From Nemertoderma westbladi (Eukaryota > Xenacoelomorpha > Nemertodermatida > Nemertodermatidae), in assembly GCA_032718475.1 (NCBI GenBank), contig JAUCBJ010005258.1:1-45119 (forward strand): 45,119 nucleotides of DNA. Reading direction: 5' to 3'. Under the pieces are notes generated by a model. It worked only from the letters and a program-made list of their open reading frames with translations. It had not been told where the DNA came from and ran no database searches. This document shows, piece by piece, positions 30,211 to 42,284 of the stretch. The position numbers and the translations under genes were made by a program. Each line of letters starts with the position of its first letter. Within the stretch, counting starts at the first letter, position 1.

Positions 30211-30749
30211 TCTGGAAACAAGTCGTCAGACTTTGTGCGTAATGTTTTCCCTGGCCTAACGGCCGAAGACAACTTTGCCACTTAATATTGACAAAATTAT
30301 ATTGTATTATCTCACAATTAACACATTACGTATGATTAATCAATATTACATATAATAATTATGTATATATAATAATTATGTATATATAATAATTATGTAT
30401 ATATTTTAATTATGTATTAGATATATTAATAATACACGTTATTATCACATTACGATCGATTTTCAAATTGCCAGTTACATACAGTGAAATGTAATTTTGA
30501 ACAAATTCCAGTGTTAAAACCATAAGCTTAAATTCATAATCTCGTATAATTCATCAATGAAAAAATCAATAATTATGTATGGTTTTTTCTTGTATGATAT
30601 TCTGAATTTAATTTCTATAACACTATAAAGTAGGCTTTAGAAATGTGGAATTTTTGGAATTCGGAATTAGAAATTTGTGGAATTTTTATTTATCAATGGG
30701 AGGCTTACATCTATAGTTCAGAGACCCGTAGGTTGCTACCCGACTCATC
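30211..30749. other. AT-rich interior of TIR element
   Basis: AT-rich microsatellite of TATAATAATTATGTATA units at 30350-30410. No gene. Confidence 0.6.
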
Positions 30750-31640
30750 CGTTTCATAAAGTTAACCGAAACGTACATCCAGTTTCATAAAGTTAACCGA
30801 AACGTACATCCAGTTTCATAAAGTTAACCGAAACGTACATCCAGTTTCATAAAGTTAACCGAAACGTACATCCAGTTTCATAAAGTTAACCGAAACGTAC
30901 ATCCACTTTCATATAGTGAACCGAAACGTACATCCAGTTTCATAAAGTGAACCGAAACGTACATCCACTTTCATAAAGTTAACCGAACCGTACATCCAGT
31001 TTCATAAAGTTAACCGAAACGTACATCAGTTTCATAAAGTTAACCGAAACGTACATCCAGTTTCATAAAGTTAACCGAAACGTACATCCACTTTCATAAA
31101 GTTAACCGAAACGTACATCCACTTTCATAAAGTGAACCGAAACGTACATCCAGTTTCATAAAGTTAACCGAAACGTACATCCAGTTTCATAAAGTTAACC
31201 GAAACGTACATCCACTTTCATAAAGTTAACCGAAACGTACATCCATTTTCATAAAGTTAACCGAAACGTACATCCAGTTTCATAAAGTTAACCGAAACGT
31301 ACATCCAGTTTCATAAAGTTAACCGAAACGTACATCCAGTTTCATAAAGTTAACCGAAACGTACATCCACTTTCATAAAGTTAACCGAAACGTACATCCA
31401 CTTTCATAAAGTTAACCGAAACGTACATCCACTTTCATAAAGTTAACCGAAACGTACATCCACTTTCATAAAGTTAACCGAAACGTACATCCACTTTCAT
31501 AAAGTGAACCGAAACGTACATCCATTTTCATAAAGTTAACCGAAACGTACATCCAGTTTCATAAAGTTAACCGAAACGTACATCCACTTTCATAAAGTTA
31601 ACCGAAACGTACATCCAGTTTCATAAAGTTATCCGTAACG
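30750..31640 (+). repeat. 31-bp satellite, about 28 units
   Basis: Unit AGTTTCATAAAGTTAACC then GAAACGTACATCC. Two main variable sites: G/C/T before TTTCATA and T/G in AGTTAACC. Almost no indels (one unit lacks a C near 31027). It lies wholly within the TIR element. Confidence 0.96.
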
Positions 31641-32303
31641 TAATTAGGGCCAAGTTTTTATCGATATATAATATTCATTCATCTTCGCTATCGGCTGCAG
31701 CCCCACTAGCATCTTCTAGATCCTTCTTTCCACCCTTTTTCTACCGTACGCTTACTTACTGTACTTTTATACTGTACGCTTCGTACTGGTACACAGATGC
31801 TGACTAGTAAGGCAAATATTTAAAAATAATATTTAAAAAATTACACAAGTATCAAAAATTTAACAAAATAAGAAATGAACAAAGTCACCGGATGGTCAGC
31901 TAGACATAGATATGTTATCCATTGATGAATCAGTTAAGTGATTCACTAATCATCGTTAAAATCTGATGTATTTTAATGCTAAATTAACGTTAATAATGAA
32001 CGTTAAAAATTAACGTTAAATCAACGTTTAAAAATTTGGAAATGTCAGATCTCTGTTGATTTTTAACGTATAATTACTGTAAAAAATTAACGTTAAAAAT
32101 TAACGTTAAAGTAACTTTAAAAAATATGGTATTGTCCGATATTTGTAAATTTTTGACGTATAATTACTGTAAAAAATTAACGTTAAAAATTGACAGAATT
32201 CTAACGTATTTTAACGTAGGTTTATGGTTAAATTCTAACTGTCATTTTTTAACGAATGTCTAACATAAACCCAACGTTAGATTAACGTTGGTGGTTTGCA
32301 GGG
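31641..32303. other. right subterminal region of TIR element
   Basis: No gene. 31980-32285 is dense in AACGTT words (AAATTAACGTTAAA and similar), mirroring the left subterminal region. Confidence 0.6.
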
Positions 32304-32418
32304 TGAGGGGTGCGTGGGAATAAAACACATACTGTAGATGAGGGGTGCGTGGGAATAAAACACATACTGTAGATGAGGGGTGCGGGGGAATAAAACACAT
32401 ACTGTAGATGAGGGGTGA
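32304..32418 (+). repeat. right remnant of the 35-bp minisatellite
   Basis: The remainder of the split unit, two full units and a partial unit (T-C, T-C, G-C types), then unique DNA from GAACCGG. It proves that the TIR element entered an existing array. Confidence 0.95.
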
Positions 32419-32687
32419 ACCGGTTTTATGAGGTGCAAAATTAACAAAAGTAGGCCTAATCACAGTGCACGGTAGCCTACTTAAAAGCCCCTAAGTTAAT
32501 TTTAATTTTACCTGATAGCAGGAGAACTGGTACTACTTTACATCGTCATAAGTACTGTAGGCTACCTAAAGGCCCTATCTCTATTTTTGCCATTTTACAG
32601 GAGAAGAAAAAACTGTTTATTTTTAGGACATCGTTGCTTAACATTTTTTAAAGATATTTGCTTTAGAAATACAATGATAATATAAAA
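32419..32687. other. intergenic DNA
   Basis: Nothing recognised besides a few TAGGCCTA words. Confidence 0.4.
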
Positions 32688-33504
32688 TAAGTAGTTCTTA
32701 TTTATTATCCCTTAGATCGGAAATTATAGTTAATTCCGGATATATCAGAAATAGATATCAAATTTTCGGTGACTTGGATTTAGGGCTTTTTATTTTTGAA
32801 GCGTAATGGAATTTGGGCTTTTTGAACTGTATAGTAGGCCTACAGTACAGTGTACTGTACTGTACAGAGCACAGAAAAACATTATGGGTATGTACGTACA
32901 TTATATTAAAAATTGATTTAGTGGTGCAAAAATATGAAAACCAATTGGAGTTATGTAGGTCTCATTATTTAAACAGCCATATCTCTGTAACACCTAGATT
33001 TGCTGAAACTCTTCAAGAATACCACCACTGGATTGAGCGATATCGATTTAGTGTAATGGTAGAAAAAAATGAAATTCGTTAAAAATGGATTTAGGGCCTT
33101 TACTGTATGTAGGGGGCCTACCTAAGCGACGATATGCAACTAACATTTTTTCATAGTCGGGAAAACTGTATCCCATATGGATGGATGGAAATCCCATATA
33201 TTATCACTATTATTATTTTCGAAACAAATCTGACCCAAAGATAGAGATGAATTACAAAACATCCTAAAATGACCCCTCCCCCGGGTCAAGTACAGTAGGG
33301 TTAAACAATATGCCGGTAGGCCTACTGTACGTACAAAGGCATCTGATGAAAATTATGGTAGTTATCCAATTCTAGATTTGCCAGCGATTATTAGTGGATT
33401 ATAATACTTATCTTATGCTAATAATTTCACAAACCCGCATCTATCGCTGGTAACCCAAATTTAGAAAGCAAACCAATTTCCTCAAGTTGTCTCAGCATAT
33501 TATT

Positions 33505-33690
33505 GGACGGATCCAGCAGAACTGGTCAGGAGAACTGGATGTTGGACGGATCCAGTAGAACTGGATGTTGGACGGATCCAGTAGAACTGGATGTTGGATG
33601 GATCCAGTAGAACTGGATGTTGGACGGATCCAGCAGAACTGGATGTTGGACGGATCCAGCAGAACTGGATGTTGGACGGATCCAGCAGAA
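33505..33690 (+). repeat. 26-bp minisatellite (copy A)
   Basis: Units ACTGGATGTTGGACGGATCC then AGCAGA or AGTAGA, about 6-7 copies. The same array is at 38780-38965 in copy B. Confidence 0.93.
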
Positions 33691-34794
33691 CTGGCCAGCA
33701 GAACTAGCTGCTGGCCTTGTCCTTGTTTCTCACACGTGTTTGTTTGTTTGTTTGTGTGTTTATTTGTACAATCAACTTCTGTTGATGGAATTGGATGAAA
33801 CTTTGATGATAGGTTAATTATCGGAACTAGTTGTGTATGCAAGGTTTTGGTTGCGAGGGACCTGTTGGTTGCCTAGCTACGGTGAAATTTATTCTAGAAT
33901 GACCGATCATAATCGTAGAATTCACTCAATAAAAATTCTGTCAGCACCGCATAGGGAGCATCTATTGGACTTCTGGCTTTCTGCAAAATTACGCTTTATT
34001 TCGTTTAGATTTGTGGGAGAAGATACTTTTCTTGCAAACACTATTTTTTTACATACAATTAATTGTAGGTGCAGAGCCGGTACTTTGCCCAATGTTTCGG
34101 TTTTCGTTATTACTGTACTGTAGGCTGCCCTGCATATAGGCGCGTATACTAGGTAGTATTACAACAATAATAATTAGAAGACCGTTAGGACTTCTTACTG
34201 TAAAAGTATTCACCATGTATATGTACAGTACTGTATGTACAGTACAGTACTGTATCTACTGTATATCAGGTGAACTCCGCCGAAGCTATATCTCGTCCGT
34301 CAATGAAAGTTATATCAATCGACGCAGCTCAACCCCAGGATGTGGAAAATAAAGATGAAGAAGAATAAAGAATAAAGAAGAAGAAAAATTTATTAAAGTG
34401 TCTTTTTTTATTTTGAAAAATAGCCCATAACACGAAAATTGCCATCAACCCAACGATTGAAACACCAGCTGCTGGTACTCATGAGAAGAGGCTACAGTAC
34501 TACTGTACTACAGTATTTGAAAGGATAGGCCCAAACTGCAGAGAAGTAGGCCTATATTATTTGCCAAGTTTATTACTACCTCACTCGATCTCAGACAGTA
34601 ATCAAACATCAACTGTTAGTTTGAAACGTATGACCCCGCCAACACCAACTGAATAGGTCTTCCCAGTGAATCATATGGGGATATCTCTAAGGTTATAGGT
34701 TAATAATAATAACATGTAGGCATTGTAGAGGGTGGTATTACTTTCTCTCAGACTGCGGCTGTAAGCGAATATGTTCAATGGGTTGCAGGACACT

Positions 34795-34890
34795 CCCCAC
34801 CCCCCGGACACTTCCACCCCGGACACTTCCACCCCGGACACTTCCACCCCGGACACTCCCCACCCCCGGACACTCCCCACCCCCGGACAG
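34795..34890 (+). repeat. 16-19 bp CCCCGGACACTTCCA repeat
   Basis: Six tandem units of GGACACTTCCACCCC or GGACACTCCCCACCCCC. The same block recurs in copy B near 40080-40160. Confidence 0.9.
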
Positions 34891-35295
34891 TTCCCCTCGT
34901 CAAAATGTGTCACCCCCCCCCTCCGAGTTAAAGTGTTAAAATAAATCTGACATCGTAGCAATAGACAAAAGTTAAAGATGGTTACAGGACAAGTTGTATC
35001 CAGACAAGTTGTATATCTAGTCAAGTTTTTTCAAAATTATAAAAGAAACATTTTTATAGTGAAATTTTGTTTCTTTTACTTTTTATTGGGGGCTGCGACC
35101 CCAAAACCCGGCATTTCCCTGTGTGTCCGTGGTAAAAGACTTTAGACCATTTTGAAATAATTAATTCAAGTTTGTATCATCAGCTCACCAACAGAGTGCC
35201 ATTGGATCCGATCGGATCCAACACACTCCGACAGCTTCAAACAAGCACAATGCTAACCTACGGAGATTTAGTACTGTTTGATTCTGTTGGGGAAA

Positions 35296-35475
35296 ATATT
35301 TCCAACAAGTTTAGTCTGTTGGAGCCCATCTGAATCTGTCTGAAATCCGTCTGAAAGTGTTTGAAATTTCTGTTGGATGTTGTTGGAAGCTATCTGAAGT
35401 TGTTTGAAGTTGTCTGAAGCTGTTTGAAATTGTCTGAAACTGTTTGAAGTTGTCTGAAGATGTTTGACGCCATCG
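35296..35475 (+). repeat. TTGTCTGAA/TGTTTGAA minisatellite, left
   Basis: Degenerate 10/20-bp units; a matching array with CTGTTTGAAACTGTCTGAAT lies at 37793-37915 near the right end. Confidence 0.85.
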
Positions 35476-36394
35476 GAATTTGTTAGAATTTGCCAATGCC
35501 TTACAAAAGCGTAGTTCATTAACAAAATGTCAATCACTTTAACTCTCAATTTGAAGTGATTGTGAGGGTGTGCTATTGTCAATTATAAACCGATACAAAG
35601 ATTTGTTTCATTTAACAATTTTTATTTACATAATTATGTCGTTAATTATATCAATTAATTAACTAGAATGCATAAACGAATAATAAATTCCGATAAATGA
35701 ATATAATAACACCAACACGTTTTTAATTCCTTAATTTAATTAGAAATGTAAATAATGCTATAAATATATTAGTTTCTTTGACGTAGGGCACTAAATACTG
35801 CACATAAACAGATATAAACACAAACAGATTAAGCAAACAGAAAATATAATTACAATGAGTGAAAAAAATATTTTTGATTAATTTTATTAGTTGTATTGAA
35901 AGAGCATCGAAATAGAACAGGTTTGCACGTAATACTTCTAGCCCAACTATTTTTTCGCGCACCTACCCTATTTGAGTAAATTACATTCACACACTCAAAA
36001 GTTATTGCAACTTTAGTCTCTGCAAGGCGAACTTCGAAACGGAACTCCATATCCAATATTGGTTTGTAGTTAAGCGGTTCCCTAGTTACGAAATAAATAT
36101 TCGAGAACAATAAATTATTTAACATTGAGTAAGGCAGCATTTAGGCAGAATTTAGGAACAAACAAGTACCTATTTAAGAATAAAATTACGTATACATGGG
36201 AAAACTTATTTTGAATGTTATCACTACCCTTTAGTAATGATGGGTCGAAAGTCCCCCCTAGCCCTTCACAAGGGAGGGTGGACGTAGGGACGGGGCCCTA
36301 CGTTAGATAGAGAATTGGGAATGTAAAGGCCCTTGTTTTCACGTCACTGCCATGCCATATTATGATGTAATCTATATCCGCCATCTCTGATCTT

Positions 36395-36818
36395 ATTAAA
36401 TTAAATGAAAGGAAGAACAGGAGTCTTATACCCCCAATAAAAAATATAGAATCAGTCTTACCAATTAATTAAGAAATATTTAGATATAGAAATTTTCTTA
36501 ATATAGAAATAGTCTTAAATTGCCTCAGTCATACCCCTTTCACGGCGACAAAATTGTCATATATTTTCTTATACAATATAGGCTTAGCTATTGTGCAGTT
36601 TATTAACGGTATCATTTAGTGTATGGCGGGTAGGCTTAGGGTTAGGGTTGCGACACATACCTGTATGTTTAGCATGTATTTATATTTGTTTGTGTTTGTG
36701 TGTTTGTTGTTCTTCGATGACCCTAGGGGTCGAGAAGTATATTTTGGGCTAAATGTCCTGATTCTATATTTTTTATTGGGGGTATAAGACTCCTGTTCTT
36801 CCTTTCATTTAATTTAAT
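36395..36818. mobile_element. 424-bp MITE with 61-bp perfect inverted repeats
   Basis: 36395-36455 and 36758-36818 are exact reverse complements (words GAAGAACAGGAGTC and TATACCCCCAATAAAA). The flanks can be read as TTAA on both sides next to ATGAAAGG ends, which would suit a piggyBac- or Kolobok-type target, but the local AT richness makes this ambiguous. The centre holds GGCTTAGGGTTAGGGTTG. Noncoding. Confidence 0.88.
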
Positions 36819-37324
36819 ATATACATACCAACCCCCCTGTTAGTCAGTATGTCGTTAACATCAATTATCATCTCTGAACTTGGGAGAAACGAAATTGCGA
36901 CAACTATGGAGAATCGGGAAGCCTGGAAGGATCTCATTTCCACTGTCCGAGTTCGCTCGACTTAGTAGTAGTATATCCGCCACCGCCATTGACGTACTAT
37001 TGTTATGTAAAAGGTAGACCTAATCACACCAGATACTAATTAAAATAATGTCTTAATAACTAATTATATTCATTCATACAATAAGCAATGTAGCCAATTA
37101 AGGCTGTGATTGACAAATTAACCGCACAATTAATTAATTGACAAAACAAAAATCAAACTAGTAGAGATCATATCCAAACCTGTATAAATATAAATAAACG
37201 CAACGATATAACTAACACATGTACGTACACTATATTAACTGTAGAGGGGGATACTGTCCCTCCTGCGAAAAGCAAAATATATTTATCAGTATTTTAATTA
37301 ATGTAACTTAAAGAAATTGAGCCT

Positions 37325-37790
37325 TATTCGAAGAAATTCTACATGGGCATTTTGGACCTATACCGCCACTGCTTGGCACTTTGGAAGTGTATTTCCGTAA
37401 AGCTCTATTGTATGGCTCTAGACCAACCCAAAGCAACATTAGTATGTGAACACAAAATTCCATTCCCCATTCATTTCAATGATAGCCAACTTGTCTTTCT
37501 TGTATTGGGGGTAGACCACTGGTTAGCTTTCTGCTATTGTGTTATTCAAAGATAGCGGCAGGAATAAAGAGAAATACCGACCTCACTAATGGGCTGTTCC
37601 TTCAGGTCGGCTTAAGTTACAGTGTGAATGTTCAAGGGCGCCGCCAGTGGCCAGTCCACTCTGCCGCTATTGTGGCTTTATGAATGGAGTTCCTTTAGTA
37701 GTTTCAAACGCTTTCATTCTATCTGCGCGCAAGAAGATGGGAGTTGAGTTGGGGTTGCGGTTGAGTGTGGGTGGAGTGATTGACAGGTTG
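37325..37790. repeat. diverged dispersed repeat, inverted relative to 42285-42715
   Basis: Shared words in opposite orientation include AAGTGTATTTCCGTAAAGCTC-type sequence, CATTTCAATGATAGCC, GGGGGTAGACCA, ACCGACCTCACTAATGGGCTG-type sequence and AGTGTGGGTGG. Similarity is patchy, so the copies are old. No protein is implied. Confidence 0.65.
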
Positions 37791-37974
37791 TTGGAAGTTG
37801 TCTGATTCTGTTTGAAACTGTCTGAATCTGTTTGAAACTGTCTGAATCTGTTTGAAACTGTCTGAATCTGTTTGAAATTGTTGGACTGTTGGAGTTTGTC
37901 TGAAAGTGTTTGAAGCTGTTGGATCCGATCGGTTCAGATCGGATCCGATGGCACTCTGTTGGTGAGCTGGACTG

Positions 37975-40455
37975 TAAGTAGTTCTTATTTATTATCCCTT
38001 AGATCGGAAATTATAGTTAATTCCGGATATATCAGAAATAGATATCAAATTTTCGGTGACTTGGATTTAGAGCTTTTTATTTTTGAAGCGTAATGGAATT
38101 TGGGCTTTTTGAACTGTATAGTAGGCCTACAGTACAGTGTACTACACAGAAAAACATTACGGGTATGTACGTACAGTATATTAAAAATTGATTTAGTGGT
38201 GCAAAAATATGAAAACCAATTGGAGTTATGTAGGTCTCATTATTTAAACAGCCATATATCTGTAACACCTAGATTTGCTGAAACTCTTCAAGAATACCAC
38301 CACTGGATTGAGCGATATCGATTTAGTGTAATGGTAGAAAAAAATGAAATTCGTTAAAAATGGATTTAGGGCCTTTACTGTATGTAGGGGGCCTACCTAA
38401 GCGACGATATGCAACTAACATTTTTTCATAGTCGGGAAAACTGTATCCCATATGGATGGATGGAAATCCCATATATTATCACTATTATTATTTTCGAAAC
38501 AAATCTGACCCAAAGATAGAGATGAATTACAAAACATCCTAAAATGACCCCTCCCCCGGGTCAAGTACAGTAGGGTTAAACAATATGCCGGTAGGCCTAC
38601 TGTACGTACAAAGGCATCTGATGAAAATTATGGTAGTTATCCAATTCTAGATTTGCCAGCGATTATTAGTGGATTATAATACTTATCTTATGCTAATCAT
38701 TTCACAAACCCGCATCTATCGCTGGTAACCCAAATTTAGAAAGCAAACCAATTTCCTCAAGTTGTCTCAGCATATTATTGGACGGATCCAGCAGAACTGG
38801 TCAGGAGAACTGGATGTTGGACGGATCCAGTAGAACTGGATGTTGGACGGATCCAGTAGAACTGGATGTTGGATGGATCCAGTAGAACTGGATGTTGGAC
38901 GGATCCAGCAGAACTGGATGTTGGACGGATCCAGCAGAACTGGATGTTGGACGGATCCAGCAGAACTGGCCAGCAGAACTAGCTGCTGGCCTTGTCCTTG
39001 TTTCTCACACGTGTTTGTTTGTTTGTTTGTGTGTTTATTTGTACAATCAACTTCTGTTGATGGAATTGGATGAAACTTTGATGATAGGTTAATTATCGGA
39101 ACTAGTTGTGTATGCAAGGTTTTGGTTGCGAGGGACCTGTTGGTTGCCTAGCTACGGTGAAATTTATTCTAGAATGACCGATCATAATCGTAGAATTCAC
39201 TCAATAAAAATTCTGTCAGCACCGCATAGGGAGCATCTATTGGACTTCTGGCTTTCTGCAAAATTACGCTTTATTTCGTTTAGATTTGTGGGAGAAGATA
39301 CTTTTCTTGCAAACACTATTTTTTTACATACAATTAATTGTAGGTGCAGAGCCGGTACTTTGCCCAATGTTTCGGTTTTCGTTATTACTGTACTGTAGGC
39401 TGCCCTGCATATAGGCGCGTATACTAGGTAGTATTACAACAATAATAATTAGAAGACCGTTAGGACTTCTTACTGTAAAAGTATTCACCATGTATATGTA
39501 CAGTACTGTATGTACAGTACAGTACTGTATCTACTGTATATCAGGTGAACTCCGCCGAAGCTATATCTCGTCCGTCAATGAAAGTTATATCAATCGACGC
39601 AGCTCAACCCCAGGATGTGGAAAATAAACATGAAGAAGAATAAAGAATAAAGAAGAAGAAAAATTTATTAAAGTGTCTTTTTTTATTTTGAAAAATAGCC
39701 CATAACACGAAAATTGCCATCAACCCAACGATTGAAACACCAGCTGCTGGTACTCATGAGAAGAGGCTACAGTACTACTGTACTACAGTATTTGAAAGGA
39801 TAGGCCCAAACTGCAGAGAAGTAGGCCTATATTATTTGCCAAGTTTATTACTACCTCACTCGATCTCAGACAGTAATCAAACATCAACTGTTAGTTTGAA
39901 ACGTATGACCCCGCCAACACCAACTGAATAGGTCTTCCCAGTGAATCATATGGGGATATCTCTAAGGTTATAGGTTAATAATAATAACATGTAGGCATTG
40001 TAGAGGGTGGTATTACTTTCTCTCAGACTGCGGCTGTAAGCGAATATGTTCAATGGGTTGCAGGACACTCCCCACCCCCCGGACACTTCCACCCCGGACA
40101 CTTCCACCCCGGACACTTCCACCCCGGACACTCCCCACCCCCGGACACTCCCCACCCCCGGACAGTTCCCTCGTCAAAATGTGTCACCCCCCCCTCCGAG
40201 TTAAAGTGTTAAAATAAATCTGACATCGTAGCAATAGACAAAAGTTAAAGATGGTTACAGGACAAGTTGTATCCAGACAAGTTGTATATCTAGTCAAGTT
40301 TTTTCAAAATTATAAAAGAAACATTTTTATAGTGAAATTTTGTTTCTTTTACTTTTTATTGGGGGCTGCGACCCCAAAACCCGGCATTTCCCTGTGTGTC
40401 CGTGGTAAAAGACTTTAGACCATTTTGAAATAATTAATTCAGTTTGTATCATCAG
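37975..40455 (+). repeat. 2.5-kb direct repeat, copy B
   Basis: Partner of 32688-35183 in the same orientation. It lacks about 12-13 bases of a GTACTGTACTGTAC stretch near 38145. It begins right after the inverted-end element and ends at ATCATCAG, followed by unrelated DNA. Confidence 0.95.
38780..38965 (+). repeat. 26-bp minisatellite (copy B)
   Basis: Same unit number and order as in copy A, showing that the duplication is more recent than any change in this array. Confidence 0.93.
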
Positions 40456-41187
40456 ATAATAAATTGACTAAGCCTAAAGTAGGAACTGCATTGAATGTTA
40501 ACCAAATTAATATAAAAATTACTACAATATTATATAATTCAACAAAATCCTATTAAATATATTACAAGTAACCAGTAAATTTAATTAGTTTATCAATATG
40601 TACAGTAATGCTGAACACATGCTTTTCCCCTGGCGGGGTATAATTTTGATTGGCAGTGATTTTTTATGTCCTTTTATTTGACTTTTTTTGTCCTCCTTTT
40701 TTTTTACGAATTGTGCATAATGACTTGTGTTGTCCCTTTAATGACTTTTGTTGTCCTTTAATGACTTTTTATGCATGTACATATTTCTTCAAACTGTCAG
40801 ACTGCTGATTTCTGGACTGTCAGACAGTTGATTTCAACATGCCTATGCCAAAACATTCAAAATTTGTTGATTTCTGGTCTGTCGGACAGTTGGTTTCACT
40901 ATGCCTGTGCCAAAACATTCAAAATTCCATGATTTATAGACTATATGAGATAGATTTCCATATGCACCTGTGGCAAAAGACTCTAAATTTAATAGTTTGC
41001 GGTTGTTGTCGATAATCGATTACCACATGACTTAGCAAAACACTAATTTTATAACCAAAAACAATTACCAATTGATGGAAAGGAGCAGGTTAAGGCCGGA
41101 TTTTCTAACCAAAACAATAAACAGTCACTTTACCAAATGAAGGAAAGGAGCAGGTTACAGAGGCTAGCCTTTCTAACAAAAACAATA
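40456..41187. repeat. intergenic DNA with CTGTCAGACAG repeats and start of the 65-bp family
   Basis: 40790-41000 has about three diverged 70-bp units (GATTTCTGGACTGTCAGACAG, CCAAAACATTCAAAATT). 41060-41187 holds two units of the 65-bp family (GGAAAGGAGCAGGTTA), interrupted by the Tc1-type element. No gene. Confidence 0.65.
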
Positions 41188-41526
41188 CAGTCCCAATCCC
41201 AATAAACATTAACTTGGTCGTTTTGGCGTCCAAAATGACCAAAATCACCAAAAAAATGTAGTGTATTCCTATGGGCTACTTGGTCGTTTTGGCGAAGCGA
41301 TTTAACTCGAATCAGCTCAATCCAGACAGTCTGTCTTCTTGTCCATCCATTTGGTGGATCTGACTAAATGTCGGCTCGCTTTCATTTTTATTATTGACAG
41401 ATTGTTAACTTACCCGGCGTTGAGCCTTGCAGTACTGGAGTCCGCCCACTGACGCATTGATAGAGTACACAGTCTTATAAAAGGAGTTGAATGGGGCTTC
41501 GTTAAAGGAGGAGTATGTATAATATT

Positions 41527-41725
41527 CTGAACGTTCCGAAATTAATTTATGGACGTCCCGAAATTAACTATATGGACGTCCCGAAATTAACTTATGGACG
41601 TCCCGAAATTAACTTATGGACGTCCTGAAATTAATGTATGGACGTCCCGAAATTAATTTATGGACGTCCCGAAATTAACTATATGGACGTCCCGAAATTA
41701 ACTTACGGACGTCCCGAAATTGATC
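41527..41725 (+). repeat. 22-23 bp minisatellite, about 9 units
   Basis: Unit TATGGACGTCCCGAAATTAA with CT or TT variations. GACGTC is an 6-bp palindrome in each unit. One inverted trace follows at 41760-41800. Confidence 0.92.
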
Positions 41726-41880
41726 TATCAACCAATCAGAATCGTAATGAAATAACTAATTAATAGACGTCCATAAATTAATTTCGGGATGTTAATTTCG
41801 GAAATTAATTTCAATAATATTTTTTTTTATAATAAAGATTTTTTTAAATATTTTTTTACAATGTATAATTCGCGGACATT

Positions 41881-42274
41881 GCGGGGTGACTACAAAACAA
41901 AGACCCAATTATAAAGACCTGCATAATCTTGTTACATGTGTTAACTTTCGTTAATTGTTTTGAATCCCCCGTCACACCTCTGTAACTTGCTCCTTTACTA
42001 ACCTGCTCCTTTAAATAGCAATGGTGCATAACGCTCATTGTGACCTGTACAAAACAAAGAGGTAAAGTCGCGTTACGTCCCAAAGAGCGTTAGGTTCCAT
42101 TGCCAGAGAGCGTGAGGTCACATTGCCATTTAAAGGAGCAGGTTAGTAAAGAAGCAGGTTACAGAGGTGTGTTGGGGAACCAAAACAATAAACGAAAGTT
42201 AACACATGTGTTTTGTATAGGTCTTTATTATCTGGGCCGTTGGTCTTTGTTTTGTAGTCACCCGACACTGCGGT
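41881..42274. repeat. foldback repeat with arms of about 160-175 bp
   Basis: 41881-42040 and about 42100-42274 are diverged inverted copies (GGTGACTACAAAACAAAGAC, TTAACTTTCGTT, CTTTACTAACCTGCTCCTTTA). Each arm contains part of the 65-bp repeat family, so the foldback may have carried or captured that sequence. Confidence 0.8.
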
Positions 42275-42284
42275 GTTGCGTGGG

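Larger units (their letters stand above)
28449..32303. mobile_element. 3.86-kb nonautonomous TIR element inserted in the 35-bp array
   Basis: Left end CCCTGCAAAC (28449) and right end GTTTGCAGGG (ending 32303) are inverted repeats with AT-rich, AACGTT-containing subterminal DNA on both sides. The minisatellite unit continues across it: the left flank ends in TAGATG and the right flank starts TGAGGGG, which fits a 2-bp TG target duplication. Both subterminal regions are full of TTAACGTTAA-like words. No transposase frame is present. It carries a 62-bp repeat, a B-box-like segment, a Harbinger-like MITE and a 31-bp satellite. Superfamily unknown. Confidence 0.8.
32688..35183 (+). repeat. 2.5-kb direct repeat, copy A
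   Basis: Over 99 percent identical by eye to 37975-40455, with a few substitutions and three small indels. Contents: noncoding DNA, TAGGCCTA and GTACAGTACTGTA palindromes, a 26-bp minisatellite (33505-33690), an A-rich GAAGAAGAATAAAGAA stretch near 34350-34390 and a CCCCGGACACTTCCA repeat (34795-34890). No recognisable protein frame; frames open in both copies are identical because the DNA is. Confidence 0.95.
35181..37969. mobile_element. 2.8-kb element with inverted ends between the two direct repeats
   Basis: Left end CAGCTCACCAACAGAGTGCC and right end GGCACTCTGTTGGTGAGCTG are inverted, and the similarity continues through GGATCCGATCGGATCC palindromes for about 60 bases. Both ends then carry tandem CTGTTTGAA-CTGTCTGAA units (about 20 bp) in the same orientation. 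No transposase frame and no clear target duplication. It exactly fills the gap between repeat copies A and B. Confidence 0.75.

Noticed and set aside
30750-31640. Hammerhead-like GAAAC in the 31-bp satellite (shares CCGAAACGTAC with the SINE ribozyme)
   Set aside because: No CTGATGA core or stem I partner exists in the unit on either strand, so the shared word is probably chance.
33492-33842. Open frames across the 26-bp minisatellite in both strands, repeated at 38767-39117
   Set aside because: They owe their openness to the minisatellite, overlap each other in opposite directions and show no protein features outside it.
36630-36655. Telomeric TTAGGG repeat
   Set aside because: Only about two units (TTAGGGTTAGGG) inside a MITE; too short to be a telomere or a clear interstitial telomere.
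37343-37555. 70-codon Cys/Leu-rich frame
   Set aside because: It lies within a diverged dispersed repeat, and its partner at 42285-42715 does not keep the frame.
32688-40455. LTR retrotransposon with 2.5-kb LTRs
   Set aside because: The direct repeats lack TG...CA ends, there is no primer-binding site or polypurine tract at the inner borders, and the interior has no gag or pol frames and has its own inverted ends.
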